Notes: a model not told the origin generated them from the letters alone. Positions 52,053 to 61,696 are shown, counted from the first letter of the stretch. The stretch is DNA of 64,000 nt from Martelella mediterranea DSM 17316 (GCF_002043005.1 NZ_CP020330.1:828501-892500), one strand, 5' to 3'. Numbers and translations: made by a program.

Positions 52053-52664
52053 CTATGCCGTCACCCGGCGGAGCGTCAGATTGATCCGGCCGCCGTTCTT
52101 CAAAAGCGTCGAGGTGCCGGGATAGGTGCGGGTGACGCCGTGGAAGGCGAGGCGGCTTTTGCCTGCAAGCAGAACGATATCGCCGCTCTTGAGCTTCAGC
52201 GACACCGCCTTGTCGGTCCGCTCGGTCCCGCCGACGCGGAACAGGCAGGTATCGCCGAGCGAGACCGAAAGCACGGGTGCCGCGAAATCGGCCTCGTCGC
52301 TGTCCTGATGGAGGCCCATCTTGGCGGTATCGTCATAGAAATTGACGAGGCAGGCCTCGGGCGGGCGCTCGTAATCGGCGAGCGTATCCCAGAGGTTCAG
52401 AAGGCTTGCCGGCATGGGCGGCCACGGCCTGCCGGTCACCGGATGGGTTGCCTGATAGCGATAACCGCGTTCCTTGTCGGTGACCCAGCCGAGCGCGCCG
52501 CAATTGGTCATCCGGACCGACATCGGCTTGCCGGTGCGCGGCATGGTCGGCACGTAAAGCGGGGCGTCTGCGACCACGGCGCGGATTTCGGCCACCAGCG
52601 CCTCCTGGGCGGCGCGGTCGAGATAATCCGGCAGATAACGGAAGCCTTCGGGCAGGTCGTTCAT
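52053..52664 (-). CDS. alkB: AlkB-type 2-oxoglutarate/Fe(II) DNA dioxygenase
   Basis: A 203-residue demethylase. Iron ligands are H and D in LHQDSDEAD (about residues 134-142) and H in RLAFHGVTRTYPG; the 2-oxoglutarate Arg is in RINLTLRRV at the C-terminus. AlkB oxidatively removes 1-methyladenine and 3-methylcytosine lesions. The ATG at 52664 is preferred to the GTG at 52673; either way the start overlaps or abuts the arfB stop, so the two are co-transcribed with arfB first. There is no Ada protein in the window. Confidence 0.9.
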   Translation of the reverse strand: MNDLPEGFRYLPDYLDRAAQEALVAEIRAVVADAPLYVPTMPRTGKPMSVRMTNCGALGWVTDKERGYRYQATHPVTGRPWPPMPASLLNLWDTLADYERPPEACLVNFYDDTAKMGLHQDSDEADFAAPVLSVSLGDTCLFRVGGTERTDKAVSLKLKSGDIVLLAGKSRLAFHGVTRTYPGTSTLLKNGGRINLTLRRVTA

Positions 52665-52669
52665 CGCTC

Positions 52670-53107
52670 TCACTCGTCCGACGCGGGCTTGCCGCGCATC
52701 TTCTTGATGGCGCCGCGTCCGGTCTTTGCCTTCAGCCGGCGTTCGATCGAGCCCTTGGTGGGCCTGGTCTTGCGGCGTCTCGGCGGCGGCGGGGCGGCGG
52801 CGGCGAGGATCAGCTCCTTGAGACGCTCGCGGGCATCCTCGCGGTTGCGCTCCTGGGAGCGAAACCGGTTGGCCTCGATCATCAGCACGCCTTCCTTGGA
52901 GAGCTTGCGGCCGGCGATGCGCGCGGCATTGCGCTTGACCGTATCGGGCAGAGAGGGCGAGGCCGTGAGCGGAAAGAATAGCTGAACGGCGGTCGCCACC
53001 TTGTTGACGTTCTGCCCGCCGGGTCCGCCCGACAGCACGAACTGCTCGGTCAGCTCCCAGCCGAAAATGGTGATCCGGTCGTTGATGAAAAGGTCGCTTG
53101 AGGCCAT
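52670..53107 (-). CDS. arfB: Peptidyl-tRNA hydrolase ArfB (ribosome rescue)
   Basis: A 145-residue release-factor-like protein. The catalytic GGQ is in LSGGPGGQNVNKVATAV (about residues 22-38), and the C-terminus is a long basic tail (RRRKTRPTKGSIERRLKAK) that enters the empty mRNA channel. ArfB frees ribosomes stalled at mRNA ends without a stop codon. The ATG at 53107 begins directly with the domain (MASSDLFIND); the frame is open upstream without similarity. It is the first gene of a unit with alkB. Confidence 0.92.
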   Translation of the reverse strand: MASSDLFINDRITIFGWELTEQFVLSGGPGGQNVNKVATAVQLFFPLTASPSLPDTVKRNAARIAGRKLSKEGVLMIEANRFRSQERNREDARERLKELILAAAAPPPPRRRKTRPTKGSIERRLKAKTGRGAIKKMRGKPASDE

Positions 53108-53361
53108 GGCTGGCGTTATCTCACGCCGTCCCTTGCCCTTCAAGGTCGCAATCCCGGTCGGGCGGACTTTGCTTGACGCAGACGGAAAAGCGGCGTACCG
53201 AGCCATAACGGCAAGGGACGCCGGCCGCCCGCAAGCACGCTGTGCTCTGGTGAAGTTCCCTTCAAACCGATGAGCGATGTTTTCAAACCTTGCGCATTCG
53301 CGTTTCAGGCAATGCGGGCACCGGAACACCATAAAAGCGAATGCGAAGGGAAGACTTCGCA

Positions 53362-53802
53362 ATGCCCCATACACCACTCCCAGCCCTTGAGACGCTCAAG
53401 GATCAGGCGAAACGCCTGCGCGCCCGGCTGGCGCAGGAAGACCAGACCATCAGCCACTCCCGCGCGCTGGAACTGATCGCCGCGCAATACGGTTTTCGCG
53501 ACTGGAACACGCTGCATGCCAAGGTCGGCAACCGGCCGCCGCTCAATCCGTGGATGCTCGGCGCGCGCGTCAGCGGAACCTATCTCGGCCATAAGTTTAC
53601 CGCCGAGGTGATCTCGGTGCAGGCGATCCAGAACAGACCGGGCTACTACCGGCTGACGATGAAGTTCGATGAACCCGTCGATGTGGTCACGTTCGAGAGC
53701 TTTTCGGCCTTTCGCCGCCGGATCAACTGCACCATCGACGAAACCGGCCGCTCGCCTTCAAAGACGTCCGATGGACGCCCGCATGTGGAACTGTCCTGGT
53801 AG
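53362..53802 (+). CDS. Small Glyoxalase_8-type domain protein
   Basis: A 146-residue protein. The N-terminal LKDQAKRLRARLAQEDQ with SHSRALELIAAQYGFRDWNT (about residues 12-52) is the short helical domain often annotated as glyoxalase-related (Glyoxalase_8), which is also found fused to antirepressor-like and toxin-antitoxin-like proteins. The C-terminal half is beta-rich (RVSGTYLGHKFTAEVISVQ). It has no glyoxalase metal ligands, so the enzyme name should not be taken literally. ATG at 53362 is chosen; 53341 is also in frame. Confidence 0.65.
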   Translation: MPHTPLPALETLKDQAKRLRARLAQEDQTISHSRALELIAAQYGFRDWNTLHAKVGNRPPLNPWMLGARVSGTYLGHKFTAEVISVQAIQNRPGYYRLTMKFDEPVDVVTFESFSAFRRRINCTIDETGRSPSKTSDGRPHVELSW

Positions 53803-53831
53803 CAGAGTGGGGAGGCCGGCGTCTAAACGAA

Positions 53832-53865
53832 AAATACCCGAGCAACCTGAGCCGCCCGGGTATTT
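53832..53865. terminator. Bidirectional terminator between the Glyoxalase_8 gene and pckA
   Basis: AAATACCCG (53832-53840) pairs with CGGGTATTT (53857-53865) around a 16-base loop. A-rich and T-rich ends on either side allow it to act on both strands, which fits the convergent genes at 53802 and 53898. Confidence 0.7.
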
Positions 53866-53897
53866 CATGCACTCCTCCTGCGGAGCTAAAGCTGTTT

Positions 53898-55505
53898 TCA
53901 GGCCGCGGCCAGCACGCCCGGGGAAGCCGCCTTCACGCCGGCATCGACATGGTCCTCGAACTTGGCGAAGTTGGCGACGAACATGTCGACCAGCTTCTTG
54001 GCCTGCGCATCGTAGGCGGTCGGGTTCGACCAGGTGCCGCGCGGGTTAAGGATCGCGGCATCGACGCCCGGCACCGCGACCGGCACCTCGAAGCCGAAAT
54101 TGTCATCGGTGCGGAATTCGGCTTGCGCCAGCCGGCCCGACAGCGCCTCGGCGAGCATGGCGCGGGTCTGGCGGATCGGCATGCGGCTGCCGGTGCCATA
54201 GGCGCCGCCGGTCCAGCCGGTATTGACCAGCCAGCACTGGACGCCATGCTTGGCGATCAGCGCTTTTAAGAGATTGCCGTATTCGGTCGGGTGGCGCGGC
54301 ATGAACGGCGCGCCGAAACAGGTCGAGAACGTCGCTTCCGGCTCGGTCACGCCCTTTTCGGTGCCCGCGACCTTGGCGGTGTAGCCCGACAGGAAGTGGT
54401 ACATCGCCTGTTCGGGCGTGAGTTTCGCGATCGGCGGCAGCACGCCGAAGGCATCCGCCGTCAGCATGATGACGGTCCTGGGATGCGGCGCGAGCCCGGT
54501 GCGCGAGGCGTTGGGGATGTAATCCAGCGGATAGGCGCAGCGGGTGTTTTCGGTCAGCGAGCCATCGTCGAAATCGGGCTCGCGGTCGGCATCGAGCACG
54601 ACGTTTTCCAGCACCGTGCCGAACCGCTTGGTGGTGGCGTAGATTTCGGGCTCGGCCTCCGCCGAAAGCCGGATGGTCTTGGCGTAGCAGCCGCCCTCGA
54701 AGTTGAACAGGCCCTTTTCGCCCCAGCCATGCTCGTCATCGCCAATCAGCGTGCGCGCCGGATCGGCCGAAAGCGTGGTCTTGCCGGTGCCCGACAGGCC
54801 GAAGAACACCGCAGCGTCGCCATCCGGCCCGACATTGGCCGAGCAGTGCATCGGCATCACGCCGCGTTCGGGCAGCAGGTAGTTGAGCACGGTGAAAACC
54901 GACTTCTTCATCTCGCCGGCGTAGGATGTGCCGCCGATCAGCACCAGGCCGTTGACGAGATCGCAGGCGATCACGGTTTCGGTGCGGCAGCCATAACGTT
55001 TCGGATCGGCCGAAAACGACGGCAGGTTGATGATCGTCAGCTTTGCCTCGAAATGTTCAACCGCGTCGCGATCCGGACGGATCAGCAGGTTGCGGATGAA
55101 CTGGGCGTGCCAGGCATATTCACTGATCACCCGCGTTGGCAGGCGATTGTCCTCGTCGGCGCCGCCGATCAGGTCCTGGACGAACAGGTCCTTGCCGGCG
55201 GCATGGGCCAGCATGTCGGCCTTCAGAAGCGCGAAATGCTCCGGCGACATCGGCTTGTTGTTATCCCACCAGATCTGGTCGCGGGTGGCGTCGTCGCAGA
55301 CCACGAACTTGTCCTTGGCCGAGCGGCCGGTGTGCTGGCCGGTCAGCGCGCGCAAGGCGCCGCCCGCCGTCAGAACCGCTTCCCCGCGACGGATCGATTC
55401 CTCGCAGAGTTCGGCCGGAAGGAGGTTGTAGTAGACTGATTTCAGGTCTTTCAGACCCGCGCTCTCGACCGGAAAGCTGCGATTGTAGATTCCATGCTCC
55501 GCCAT
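53898..55505 (-). CDS. pckA: Phosphoenolpyruvate carboxykinase (ATP)
   Basis: A 535-residue PckA. The kinase-1a loop is [16 protein letters not shown] (about residues 232-247), followed by [21 protein letters not shown], which carries the kinase-2 Asp and metal-site residues; the substrate region [13 protein letters not shown] and [11 protein letters not shown] with the catalytic Lys lies before it. It converts oxaloacetate to PEP and CO2, the first step of gluconeogenesis from organic acids. ATG at 55505 has AAAGGCGAG upstream. It is divergent from chvI, a gene order conserved in rhizobia. Confidence 0.95.
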   Translation of the reverse strand: MAEHGIYNRSFPVESAGLKDLKSVYYNLLPAELCEESIRRGEAVLTAGGALRALTGQHTGRSAKDKFVVCDDATRDQIWWDNNKPMSPEHFALLKADMLAHAAGKDLFVQDLIGGADEDNRLPTRVISEYAWHAQFIRNLLIRPDRDAVEHFEAKLTIINLPSFSADPKRYGCRTETVIACDLVNGLVLIGGTSYAGEMKKSVFTVLNYLLPERGVMPMHCSANVGPDGDAAVFFGLSGTGKTTLSADPARTLIGDDEHGWGEKGLFNFEGGCYAKTIRLSAEAEPEIYATTKRFGTVLENVVLDADREPDFDDGSLTENTRCAYPLDYIPNASRTGLAPHPRTVIMLTADAFGVLPPIAKLTPEQAMYHFLSGYTAKVAGTEKGVTEPEATFSTCFGAPFMPRHPTEYGNLLKALIAKHGVQCWLVNTGWTGGAYGTGSRMPIRQTRAMLAEALSGRLAQAEFRTDDNFGFEVPVAVPGVDAAILNPRGTWSNPTAYDAQAKKLVDMFVANFAKFEDHVDAGVKAASPGVLAAA

Positions 55506-55839
55506 GTTCTCGCCTTTCAAGGGAAATTCAATTTTTTAAAAACATATTAAATTAATTCGCATCCGACAACCGGGGAAGTCGCAAAATCTAATGAAATCAG
55601 TCATTTAATCGATTAAAGAAATTTCGCCTATGACGCATATATGAAAATTTCTCTGTTTTCTCATGACTTTAACCCTCCAAAAAGGCCGACGCTAAATCCG
55701 GTTTAAACCGCAACGGATCGGACGTGTCGGGCGGCTTGCCACAATTTGTTCCAGTTTTTTTCCAAGAAATGCTAGAAACAGGGAGTTGGTCCGCTTTGCG
55801 GCGGCCCTTCCAAAAAACAAATGCTGACAGGGAGTTCCC
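55506..55839. promoter_or_regulatory. AT-rich divergent promoter region of pckA and chvI
   Basis: A 334-bp gap with no plausible gene. The segment 55530-55670 is AT-rich (for example TTTTTTAAAAACATATTAAATTAA near 55530). AGGGAG precedes the chvI ATG. Promoters for both genes must lie here; no defined operator could be picked out with confidence. Confidence 0.5.
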
Positions 55840-56556
55840 ATGCAGACGATCGCTCTGGTCGATGACGACCGCAACATTCTGACCTCGGTGTCGATCGCGC
55901 TCGAATCGGAGGGGTACCGCGTCGACACCTATACCGATGGCGCGACCGCGCTGACCGGACTTCAGGCCAACCCCCCGCAGCTTGCGATTTTCGATATCAA
56001 GATGCCGCGCATGGACGGGATGGAACTGTTGCGCCGCCTGCGCCAGAAATCCGATATGCCGGTGATCTTCCTCACCTCCAAGGATGAAGAGATCGACGAG
56101 CTGTTCGGCCTGAAGATGGGCGCCGACGATTTCATCACCAAGCCGTTCTCGCAGCGCCTTCTGGTGGAGCGCGTGCGCGCCGTGCTGCGCCGGGTCGCCG
56201 CCCGCGAGGCCGCCGCCAATGGCGTGAAGCCCGCCGATGGCGAGGCCAACCGTCCGCTGGAGCGCGGGCCGCTGGTGATGGACCGCGAGCGCCACACCTG
56301 CACCTGGAAGGGCGGCGCTGTGACGCTCACCGTCACCGAGTTCCTGATCCTGCAATCGCTGGCCCAGCGCCCGGGCGTGGTCAAGAGCCGCGACGCGTTG
56401 ATGGATGCGGCCTATGACGATCAGGTCTATGTCGACGACCGCACCATCGACAGCCACATCAAGCGCCTGCGCAAGAAGTTCAAGATGGTCGATACCGATT
56501 TCGATATGATCGAGACCCTTTACGGCGTCGGCTATCGCTTCCGCGAGGCGGCCTGA
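55840..56556 (+). CDS. chvI: Acid/envelope-stress response regulator ChvI
   Basis: A 238-residue OmpR-family regulator. The receiver domain has [10 protein letters not shown], the phospho-acceptor Asp in [16 protein letters not shown] (about residue 52) and Lys in DDFITKPFS. An approximately 20-residue linker leads to the winged helix, with [22 protein letters not shown] and [17 protein letters not shown]. With ChvG it controls succinoglycan, motility and acid-induced genes in rhizobia and agrobacteria. It is followed after 64 bp by chvG. Confidence 0.94.
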   Translation: MQTIALVDDDRNILTSVSIALESEGYRVDTYTDGATALTGLQANPPQLAIFDIKMPRMDGMELLRRLRQKSDMPVIFLTSKDEEIDELFGLKMGADDFITKPFSQRLLVERVRAVLRRVAAREAAANGVKPADGEANRPLERGPLVMDRERHTCTWKGGAVTLTVTEFLILQSLAQRPGVVKSRDALMDAAYDDQVYVDDRTIDSHIKRLRKKFKMVDTDFDMIETLYGVGYRFREAA

Positions 56557-56620
56557 TTTTCCACGATGACGACCGGCGCTCCGCAGATAGGCGGCCGCGC
56601 CGGCGTTCGCAGGACGTAGC

Positions 56621-58390
56621 GTGACGGACACAGCCAGCAACAAAGCGAAACCGGCCCGGCGTTGGCGAAAGCCCTTCGCCGTGATGCGCTGGGTGCTGGC
56701 CTCGACCGTGTTTTCGAGCCTCAACTGGCGCATCCTGTTCTTCAACCTTCTGGCGCTGTTCTTTCTGGTCGGCGGCATTCTCTACCTCAATCAGTTCCGC
56801 GAGGGCCTGATCGACGCGCGTGTGGAAAGCCTGCTGACCCAGGGTGAAATCATCGCCGGCGCGATCGCCTCTTCGGCCTCGGTCGAAACCGACACGATGA
56901 CGATCGATCCGCAGAAGCTTCTGGAACTGCAGGCCGGCGAAAGCGCCCGGCCGACCGCAAGCGACGAGGACCTTCGCTTTCCGCTCAACCCCGAAAAAGT
57001 GGCGCCGATCCTCCGACGGCTGATCTCGCCGACCCGGACGCGGGCGCGGATCTTCGATCCCGACGCCAATCTCATCCTCGATTCGCGCTATCTCTACTCG
57101 CGCGGCCAGGTGCTGCGCTACGACCTGCCCGCCGCCAGCCAGGATGACGCCGAAAGCATCGGCGACAAGCTCGGCAACCTCATGAACCGCTTCCTGCAGC
57201 CCGGCAACCTGCCGCGCTATGAGGAAGCGCCGGGTGGCGACGGCTCGATCTATCCGGAGGTCATCAAGGCACTGGACGCCCAGCGCTCCGCCGTGGTGCG
57301 GGTCACCGACAAGGGCAAGCTGATCGTCTCCGTGGCCGTGCCGATCCAGCGGTTCCGCGCGGTGCTCGGCGTGCTGCTTTTGTCCACCCAGGCCGGCGAT
57401 ATCGACGAGATCGTCCATGCCGAGCGGATTGCGATCATCCGTGTCTTCGGGGTCACCGCGCTGGTGACGATGATCCTGTCCTTCATGCTGTCCTCGACGA
57501 TCGCAAGCCCGCTGCGCCGGCTGTCGGAGGCCGCCGTGAGGGTGCGGCGCGGCGGACCGCGCGAGCGCGAGGAAATCCCGGATTTCTCTGCCCGCCAGGA
57601 CGAGATCGGCCATCTGTCGACGGCGCTTCGGGAAATGACCACGGCGCTTTATGACCGGATCGACGCGATCGACAGTTTCGCCGCCGACGTCGCCCATGAG
57701 TTGAAGAACCCGCTGACCTCGCTGCGCAGCGCGGTCGAAACCCTGCCGCTGGCGAAAACCGAGGAATCCAAGGCCCGGCTGACGGAGATCATCCAGCACG
57801 ATGTCCGCCGTCTCGACCGGCTGATCAGCGACATTTCCGACGCTTCCAGGCTCGATGCCGAGCTTGCCCGCGAGGATGCGGCGCGCTTCGATGTCGAGGC
57901 TTTGCTCACCGATCTGGTGAATATCTCGCGCGAAACCAGCAAGCGCCACAAGAAGGTTCAGATCGGCTTTACCGCCCATCCCGGCAATCACGGCAAGAGC
58001 GCGTTCGAGACCTATGGCCATGACCTGCGCATCGGCCAGATCGTCACCAACCTGATCGAGAATGCCCGTTCCTTCGTGCCTGAAAAGACCGGCCGCGTCG
58101 ACGTGGCGCTGACCCGCACACGGGCGCAGATCATCGTCACCGTCACCGATAACGGCCCCGGCATCCGCCCCGACGCGTTGGAGCGCATTTTCGAGCGGTT
58201 TTATACCGACCGGCCGGACGGCGAGGCGTTCGGCCAGAATTCCGGGCTCGGCCTGTCGATCTCGCGCCAGATCGCCGAAGCCCATGGCGGCACGCTGATG
58301 GCGGAAAATGTCACCGATGCGGAGACCGGCGCGGTCAAGGGTGCGCGCTTCACCCTCACCCTGCCGGCCGCCACCGGCAAGGCGTCATGA
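56621..58390 (+). CDS. chvG: Sensor histidine kinase ChvG (ExoS)
   Basis: A 589-residue inner-membrane kinase. Membrane segments at about residues 32-55 (ILFFNLLALFFLVGGILYL) and about 265-290 flank a large periplasmic sensor domain, where in rhizobia the repressor ExoR binds. Then come a HAMP domain, the H-box VAHELKNPLTSLRSAVE with phospho-His, and ATPase boxes NLIENARSFV, DNGPGIRP and SGLGLSISRQ. The start is a GTG at 56621 with AGGA 7 bp upstream. It overlaps hprK by four bases, linking acid sensing to the PTS genes in one transcript. Confidence 0.93.
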   Translation: MTDTASNKAKPARRWRKPFAVMRWVLASTVFSSLNWRILFFNLLALFFLVGGILYLNQFREGLIDARVESLLTQGEIIAGAIASSASVETDTMTIDPQKLLELQAGESARPTASDEDLRFPLNPEKVAPILRRLISPTRTRARIFDPDANLILDSRYLYSRGQVLRYDLPAASQDDAESIGDKLGNLMNRFLQPGNLPRYEEAPGGDGSIYPEVIKALDAQRSAVVRVTDKGKLIVSVAVPIQRFRAVLGVLLLSTQAGDIDEIVHAERIAIIRVFGVTALVTMILSFMLSSTIASPLRRLSEAAVRVRRGGPREREEIPDFSARQDEIGHLSTALREMTTALYDRIDAIDSFAADVAHELKNPLTSLRSAVETLPLAKTEESKARLTEIIQHDVRRLDRLISDISDASRLDAELAREDAARFDVEALLTDLVNISRETSKRHKKVQIGFTAHPGNHGKSAFETYGHDLRIGQIVTNLIENARSFVPEKTGRVDVALTRTRAQIIVTVTDNGPGIRPDALERIFERFYTDRPDGEAFGQNSGLGLSISRQIAEAHGGTLMAENVTDAETGAVKGARFTLTLPAATGKAS

Positions 58391-58869
58391 CCGGCGCGGT
58401 CAATCTGCATGCAACCGCAATCGTGCTCGGCGCGACCGGCATCCTGATCACCGGCCCTTCCGGCGCCGGCAAGAGCGCGCTGGCGCTTTCGCTGATCCGG
58501 GCGGGTCGGCTGCATGGCCTTTACGCAAGCCTCGTCGCCGATGACCAGGTGATGATCTCGGCGCTGAACGGCAGGGCGGTGGCGGCCGCGCCGCCGGCGA
58601 CCGCGGGCCTGATCGAAATCCGCGGAACCGGTCTCGTGCCGATCGATTACCTGCCGGAGGCGGTTGCGGATTTTGCGCTGCGGCCCGTCGATCCGGCCAC
58701 GGCCGAGCGTCTGCCGGTGTCCGGCGAGAGGCTTGACCTTCTTCCGGGTCTGGCGCTGCCGCTCGCCCGCCTCGCCTTTCCCTCGCCCGATCCGTTTTCG
58801 GCGCTTGCAGCGCTTTGCCCCGAACTTGAGGAAGGGCGTCCCGCGCGCCCGCGTCTTGCCGACTGCTGA
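58387..58869 (+). CDS. hprK: HPr kinase/phosphorylase, short alphaproteobacterial form
   Basis: A 160-residue protein that contains only the catalytic half of HprK: Walker A GPSGAGKSALALSLI (residues about 23-37), Asp-Asp of LVADDQVMI and the signature AGLIEIRGTGLVPI. The N-terminal domain of Gram-positive HprK is absent, as usual in this class. It phosphorylates and dephosphorylates a serine in HPr in response to metabolic state. It overlaps chvG (ATGA) and precedes the EIIA gene by 113 bp. Confidence 0.9.
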   Translation: MTGAVNLHATAIVLGATGILITGPSGAGKSALALSLIRAGRLHGLYASLVADDQVMISALNGRAVAAAPPATAGLIEIRGTGLVPIDYLPEAVADFALRPVDPATAERLPVSGERLDLLPGLALPLARLAFPSPDPFSALAALCPELEEGRPARPRLADC

Positions 58870-58982
58870 CCGCGATGGCCCGGCCGCGACTGATTTCATG
58901 TGTGATTTAGCCGTTTTGGCTTGCACTTCGCGCCCGCTTCGACAAGATGCGAACGTTATCGCCCCGAGAAGGAGCTTGGTGA

Positions 58983-59384
58983 ATGATCGGACTGGTTCTT
59001 GTGACCCATGGCGGCCTTGCGGAGGAATTCCGTCTGGCGGTCGAACATGTTGTTGGGCCCCAGGATGCCATCGAGACGATTTCGATCGGCCCGGAAGACG
59101 ACATGGACCGCCGACGCGACGATATCGTTGCCGCCGTCGGCAAGGTCGATGCCGGCAACGGCGTCATCATCCTGACCGACATGTTCGGCGGAACGCCTTC
59201 AAACCTCGCGATTTCGGTGATGAGCAACGGCACGATCGAGGTGATCGCCGGCGTCAACCTGCCGATGCTGATCAAGCTTGTGGCCGTGCGTCAGGAAAAC
59301 GACATGGCAAAGGCGCTTGCCGAAGCCGAGGATGCCGGCCGGCGCTATATCAATGTCGCAAGCCGTGTGTTGAGCGGGAACTAG
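58983..59384 (+). CDS. PTS EIIA component, mannose family (regulatory)
   Basis: A 133-residue EIIA-Man domain. The phospho-acceptor His is in LVLVTHGGLAEEFR (His 9 or so), and DMFGGTPSNLAI is the second conserved block. No EIIB, EIIC or EIID gene is nearby, so this is the regulatory phospho-chain known in alphaproteobacteria, fed by EI-Ntr and HPr, rather than a sugar transporter. AAGGAG precedes the ATG. The next gene, HPr, follows in 8 bp. Confidence 0.9.
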   Translation: MIGLVLVTHGGLAEEFRLAVEHVVGPQDAIETISIGPEDDMDRRRDDIVAAVGKVDAGNGVIILTDMFGGTPSNLAISVMSNGTIEVIAGVNLPMLIKLVAVRQENDMAKALAEAEDAGRRYINVASRVLSGN

Positions 59385-59392
59385 CAGGCCAT

Positions 59393-59668
59393 ATGGAAAC
59401 CGTTACACGCCGCCTGACCATTCTCAACAAAAGGGGGCTGCATGCGCGCGCTTCGGCGAAATTCGTCCAGACCGTCGAGAAATTCGATGCCTCCGTCGCC
59501 GTTGCCAAGGATGGCATGCGCGTGGGCGGCACGTCGATCATGGGGCTGATGATGCTTGCCGCCGGCATCAACAGCACTATTGTTGTCTCAGCCGCGGGCG
59601 CGGAGGCGGAAGCGGCGCTCGATGCCATCGAGGCGCTTGTTGCCGACCTCTTCGGCGAGGACGGCTAA
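59393..59668 (+). CDS. ptsH: Phosphocarrier protein HPr (NPr-like)
   Basis: A 91-residue HPr. The EI-phosphorylated His is in [13 protein letters not shown] (about residue 18) and the HprK target serine is in [14 protein letters not shown]. It carries phosphate from EI-Ntr to the EIIA encoded just upstream, and serine phosphorylation by HprK modulates this. The ATG at 59393 follows the EIIA stop by eight bases. In Sinorhizobium ahcY lies further along here; in this window a ThuA-like gene follows instead. Confidence 0.92.
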   Translation: METVTRRLTILNKRGLHARASAKFVQTVEKFDASVAVAKDGMRVGGTSIMGLMMLAAGINSTIVVSAAGAEAEAALDAIEALVADLFGEDG

Positions 59669-59723
59669 GCCCGGTCGCCCCGCCTTTCGCGCCGCGCCAA
59701 TCCGAAAAAAATGGATACCAGAC

Positions 59724-60509
59724 ATGACCATCAGAACCCTTGTGTGGGGCGAGAACGTCCACGAGCAGACCAACAAGACCGTGGCCGAGCTTTACCCAAG
59801 CGGCATGCATGCCGCCATCGCCGACAGCCTCAACCGCAATGACGGCATCAAGGCGGACACCGCCGTTCTCCAGGACCCCGAGCACGGCCTGACGGCCGAG
59901 CGGCTTGCTGCGACCGACGTCCTGCTGTGGTGGGGCCATGCAGCCCATGGCGAGGTTTCCGACGCGATTGCCGAGCGCGTCTGCGAGGCGGTCTGGAGCG
60001 GGATGGGCATGATCTTCCTGCACTCGGCGCATTTTTCCAAACCGTTCAAGCGGCTGATGGGCACGGCCTGCAATCTCACCTGGCGCGAAGCCGGCGAGCG
60101 CGAGCGGCTGTGGGTGACCTCCGCCAACCACCCGATCGCCGAAGGCGTCGGCCCGATGTTCGAGCTCGAGAACGAGGAGATGTACGGCGAACCCTTCGGC
60201 GTGCCGGAACCGCTGGAGACCGTGTTCGTGAGCTGGTTCCAGGGCGGCGAGGTGTTCCGTTCCGGCCTCACCTATAAGCGCGGCGCGGGCAATGTGTTCT
60301 ACTTCCGCCCCGGCCACGAGACCTATCCGACCTATCACGACGCCAATGTCCAGCGCGTGATCGCCAATGCCGTGCGCTGGGCCCATAACCCGGCCCGCCG
60401 GATCGCCGATCCTACCGCGGCGCCCAACGTGCCCGTCGACGAAGCGCCGGAAAAGATCACCGAGCGCGGCGCCCGCCTGCACAATCCCGGCGAAGACGGT
60501 TTTCGCTGA
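59724..60509 (+). CDS. ThuA-like domain protein
   Basis: A 261-residue protein of the ThuA family (class I glutamine amidotransferase-like fold without its catalytic triad). The pattern is [21 protein letters not shown] at the start, [13 protein letters not shown], then [19 protein letters not shown] and a late [19 protein letters not shown]. ThuA and relatives help convert 3-keto-sugars such as 3-ketotrehalose. It is directly followed by a ThuB-like oxidoreductase, 16 bp on, so the pair probably oxidises or processes a sugar. ATG at 59724 begins with the conserved region. Confidence 0.8.
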   Translation: MTIRTLVWGENVHEQTNKTVAELYPSGMHAAIADSLNRNDGIKADTAVLQDPEHGLTAERLAATDVLLWWGHAAHGEVSDAIAERVCEAVWSGMGMIFLHSAHFSKPFKRLMGTACNLTWREAGERERLWVTSANHPIAEGVGPMFELENEEMYGEPFGVPEPLETVFVSWFQGGEVFRSGLTYKRGAGNVFYFRPGHETYPTYHDANVQRVIANAVRWAHNPARRIADPTAAPNVPVDEAPEKITERGARLHNPGEDGFR

Positions 60510-60525
60510 CCACGGAGACAGCCCC

Positions 60526-61617
60526 ATGAGCAAGACGAAGAAACCGGTCCAGGTGCTGATCGTCGGCACCGGCGGCATGGCGCGCGTTCATGCCGAAGCC
60601 TTTGCCGAAATGGACGGCGTGAGCGTGGTGGCGGGCGTCGATCCGCGCGCCGAGGTGCTCGCTGCGTTCTGCGACAAACACGGGATCGAAGGCCGCTACG
60701 CCACGCTTGCCGAGGCGATCGAGCAGTGCGATTTCGACGCCGCCTCGGTGGTGACGCCCGACGGCCTGCATTATGCCACAACCATGCCGCTGATCGCGGC
60801 CGGCAAACATGTGCTGTGCGAAAAGCCGCTGAGCACCGACTACGCCTTCGCCTCCGAGATGGCCTCGGCCGCGGAGGCTGCCGGCATCGTCAACATGATC
60901 AATCTCAGCTACCGCAATGTCGCCGCCCTGCAGAAGGCCGCCGACATGATCGCCGCGGGCGAGATCGGCGCGGTGCGCCATTTCGAGGCCTCCTACCTGC
61001 AGAGCTGGCTGACGCAGTCCGTCTGGGGCGACTGGCGCACCGAGCCCGGCTGGCTGTGGCGGCTTTCCACCGCGCATGGCTCCAAGGGCGCGCTCGGCGA
61101 TGTCGGCATTCATATCGTCGATTTCGCCACCTTTGCCGCCGGCTCCGCGCCGCATTCGGTCTCCTGCCGCACCGCCGTGTTCCACAAGGCCCCAGACGAC
61201 AGGATCGGCGAATACACCCTCGACGCCAATGACAGCTTCGTCATGCATATGGACCTCGCCAATGGCGCGATCGGCACGATCACGGCGTCGCGCTTCGCCT
61301 CCGGTCACCACAATGACCTCCGCCTCCGGATTTACGGCGACAAGGGCGGGCTGCAGGTGCTGTTCGAACGCGGCGAAAGCCATTTGCGCGCGGCCATCGG
61401 CCCGGATGCGCTCGCAAAGGAGGAATGGAGCGATATCGACTGCCCGCCGGTCGCCACGATCTACCAGCGCTTCATCGCCGCGATCCGCGGCGAGGCGCCG
61501 GCCGAGCCGACCTTCCTGCGCGGCGCGGAACTGCAGCAGGTTCTCGACCTCGCCGGCCGCTCCCAGGAGATGGGCAGCCGTTCCCTGACGCTCGAGGCGG
61601 TTGCGAAACCGTCATGA
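60526..61617 (+). CDS. Gfo/Idh/MocA-family oxidoreductase (ThuB-like)
   Basis: A 363-residue NAD(P)-dependent enzyme. The Rossmann motif is LIVGTGGMARVHAEAF (about residues 11-26), the catalytic lysine is in HVLCEKPLSTDY (about 98-109), and the substrate-side His is in GDVGIHIVDFATF. It follows the ThuA-like gene and is probably co-transcribed. In the trehalose system ThuB oxidises the 3-hydroxyl of disaccharides; here the sugar is unknown. GGAGA precedes the ATG. It ends at a palindromic hairpin shared with the convergent Crp/Fnr gene. Confidence 0.83.
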   Translation: MSKTKKPVQVLIVGTGGMARVHAEAFAEMDGVSVVAGVDPRAEVLAAFCDKHGIEGRYATLAEAIEQCDFDAASVVTPDGLHYATTMPLIAAGKHVLCEKPLSTDYAFASEMASAAEAAGIVNMINLSYRNVAALQKAADMIAAGEIGAVRHFEASYLQSWLTQSVWGDWRTEPGWLWRLSTAHGSKGALGDVGIHIVDFATFAAGSAPHSVSCRTAVFHKAPDDRIGEYTLDANDSFVMHMDLANGAIGTITASRFASGHHNDLRLRIYGDKGGLQVLFERGESHLRAAIGPDALAKEEWSDIDCPPVATIYQRFIAAIRGEAPAEPTFLRGAELQQVLDLAGRSQEMGSRSLTLEAVAKPS

Positions 61618-61630
61618 AATCGTCCCGCCC

Positions 61631-61665
61631 AGGCCAAATTAACTGAATTTCAGTTTATTTGGCCT
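61631..61665. terminator. 35-bp palindrome between convergent genes
   Basis: Two 17-base arms starting AGGCCAAAT and ending ATTTGGCCT pair with one mismatch around a single central base. AT-rich parts on both sides could support termination in both directions. It lies 13 bp after the ThuB-like stop and about 30 bp before the end of the convergent regulator gene. Confidence 0.65.
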
Positions 61666-61696
61666 AACAGGCTGAAAACAAAGAGATTTGACATAT

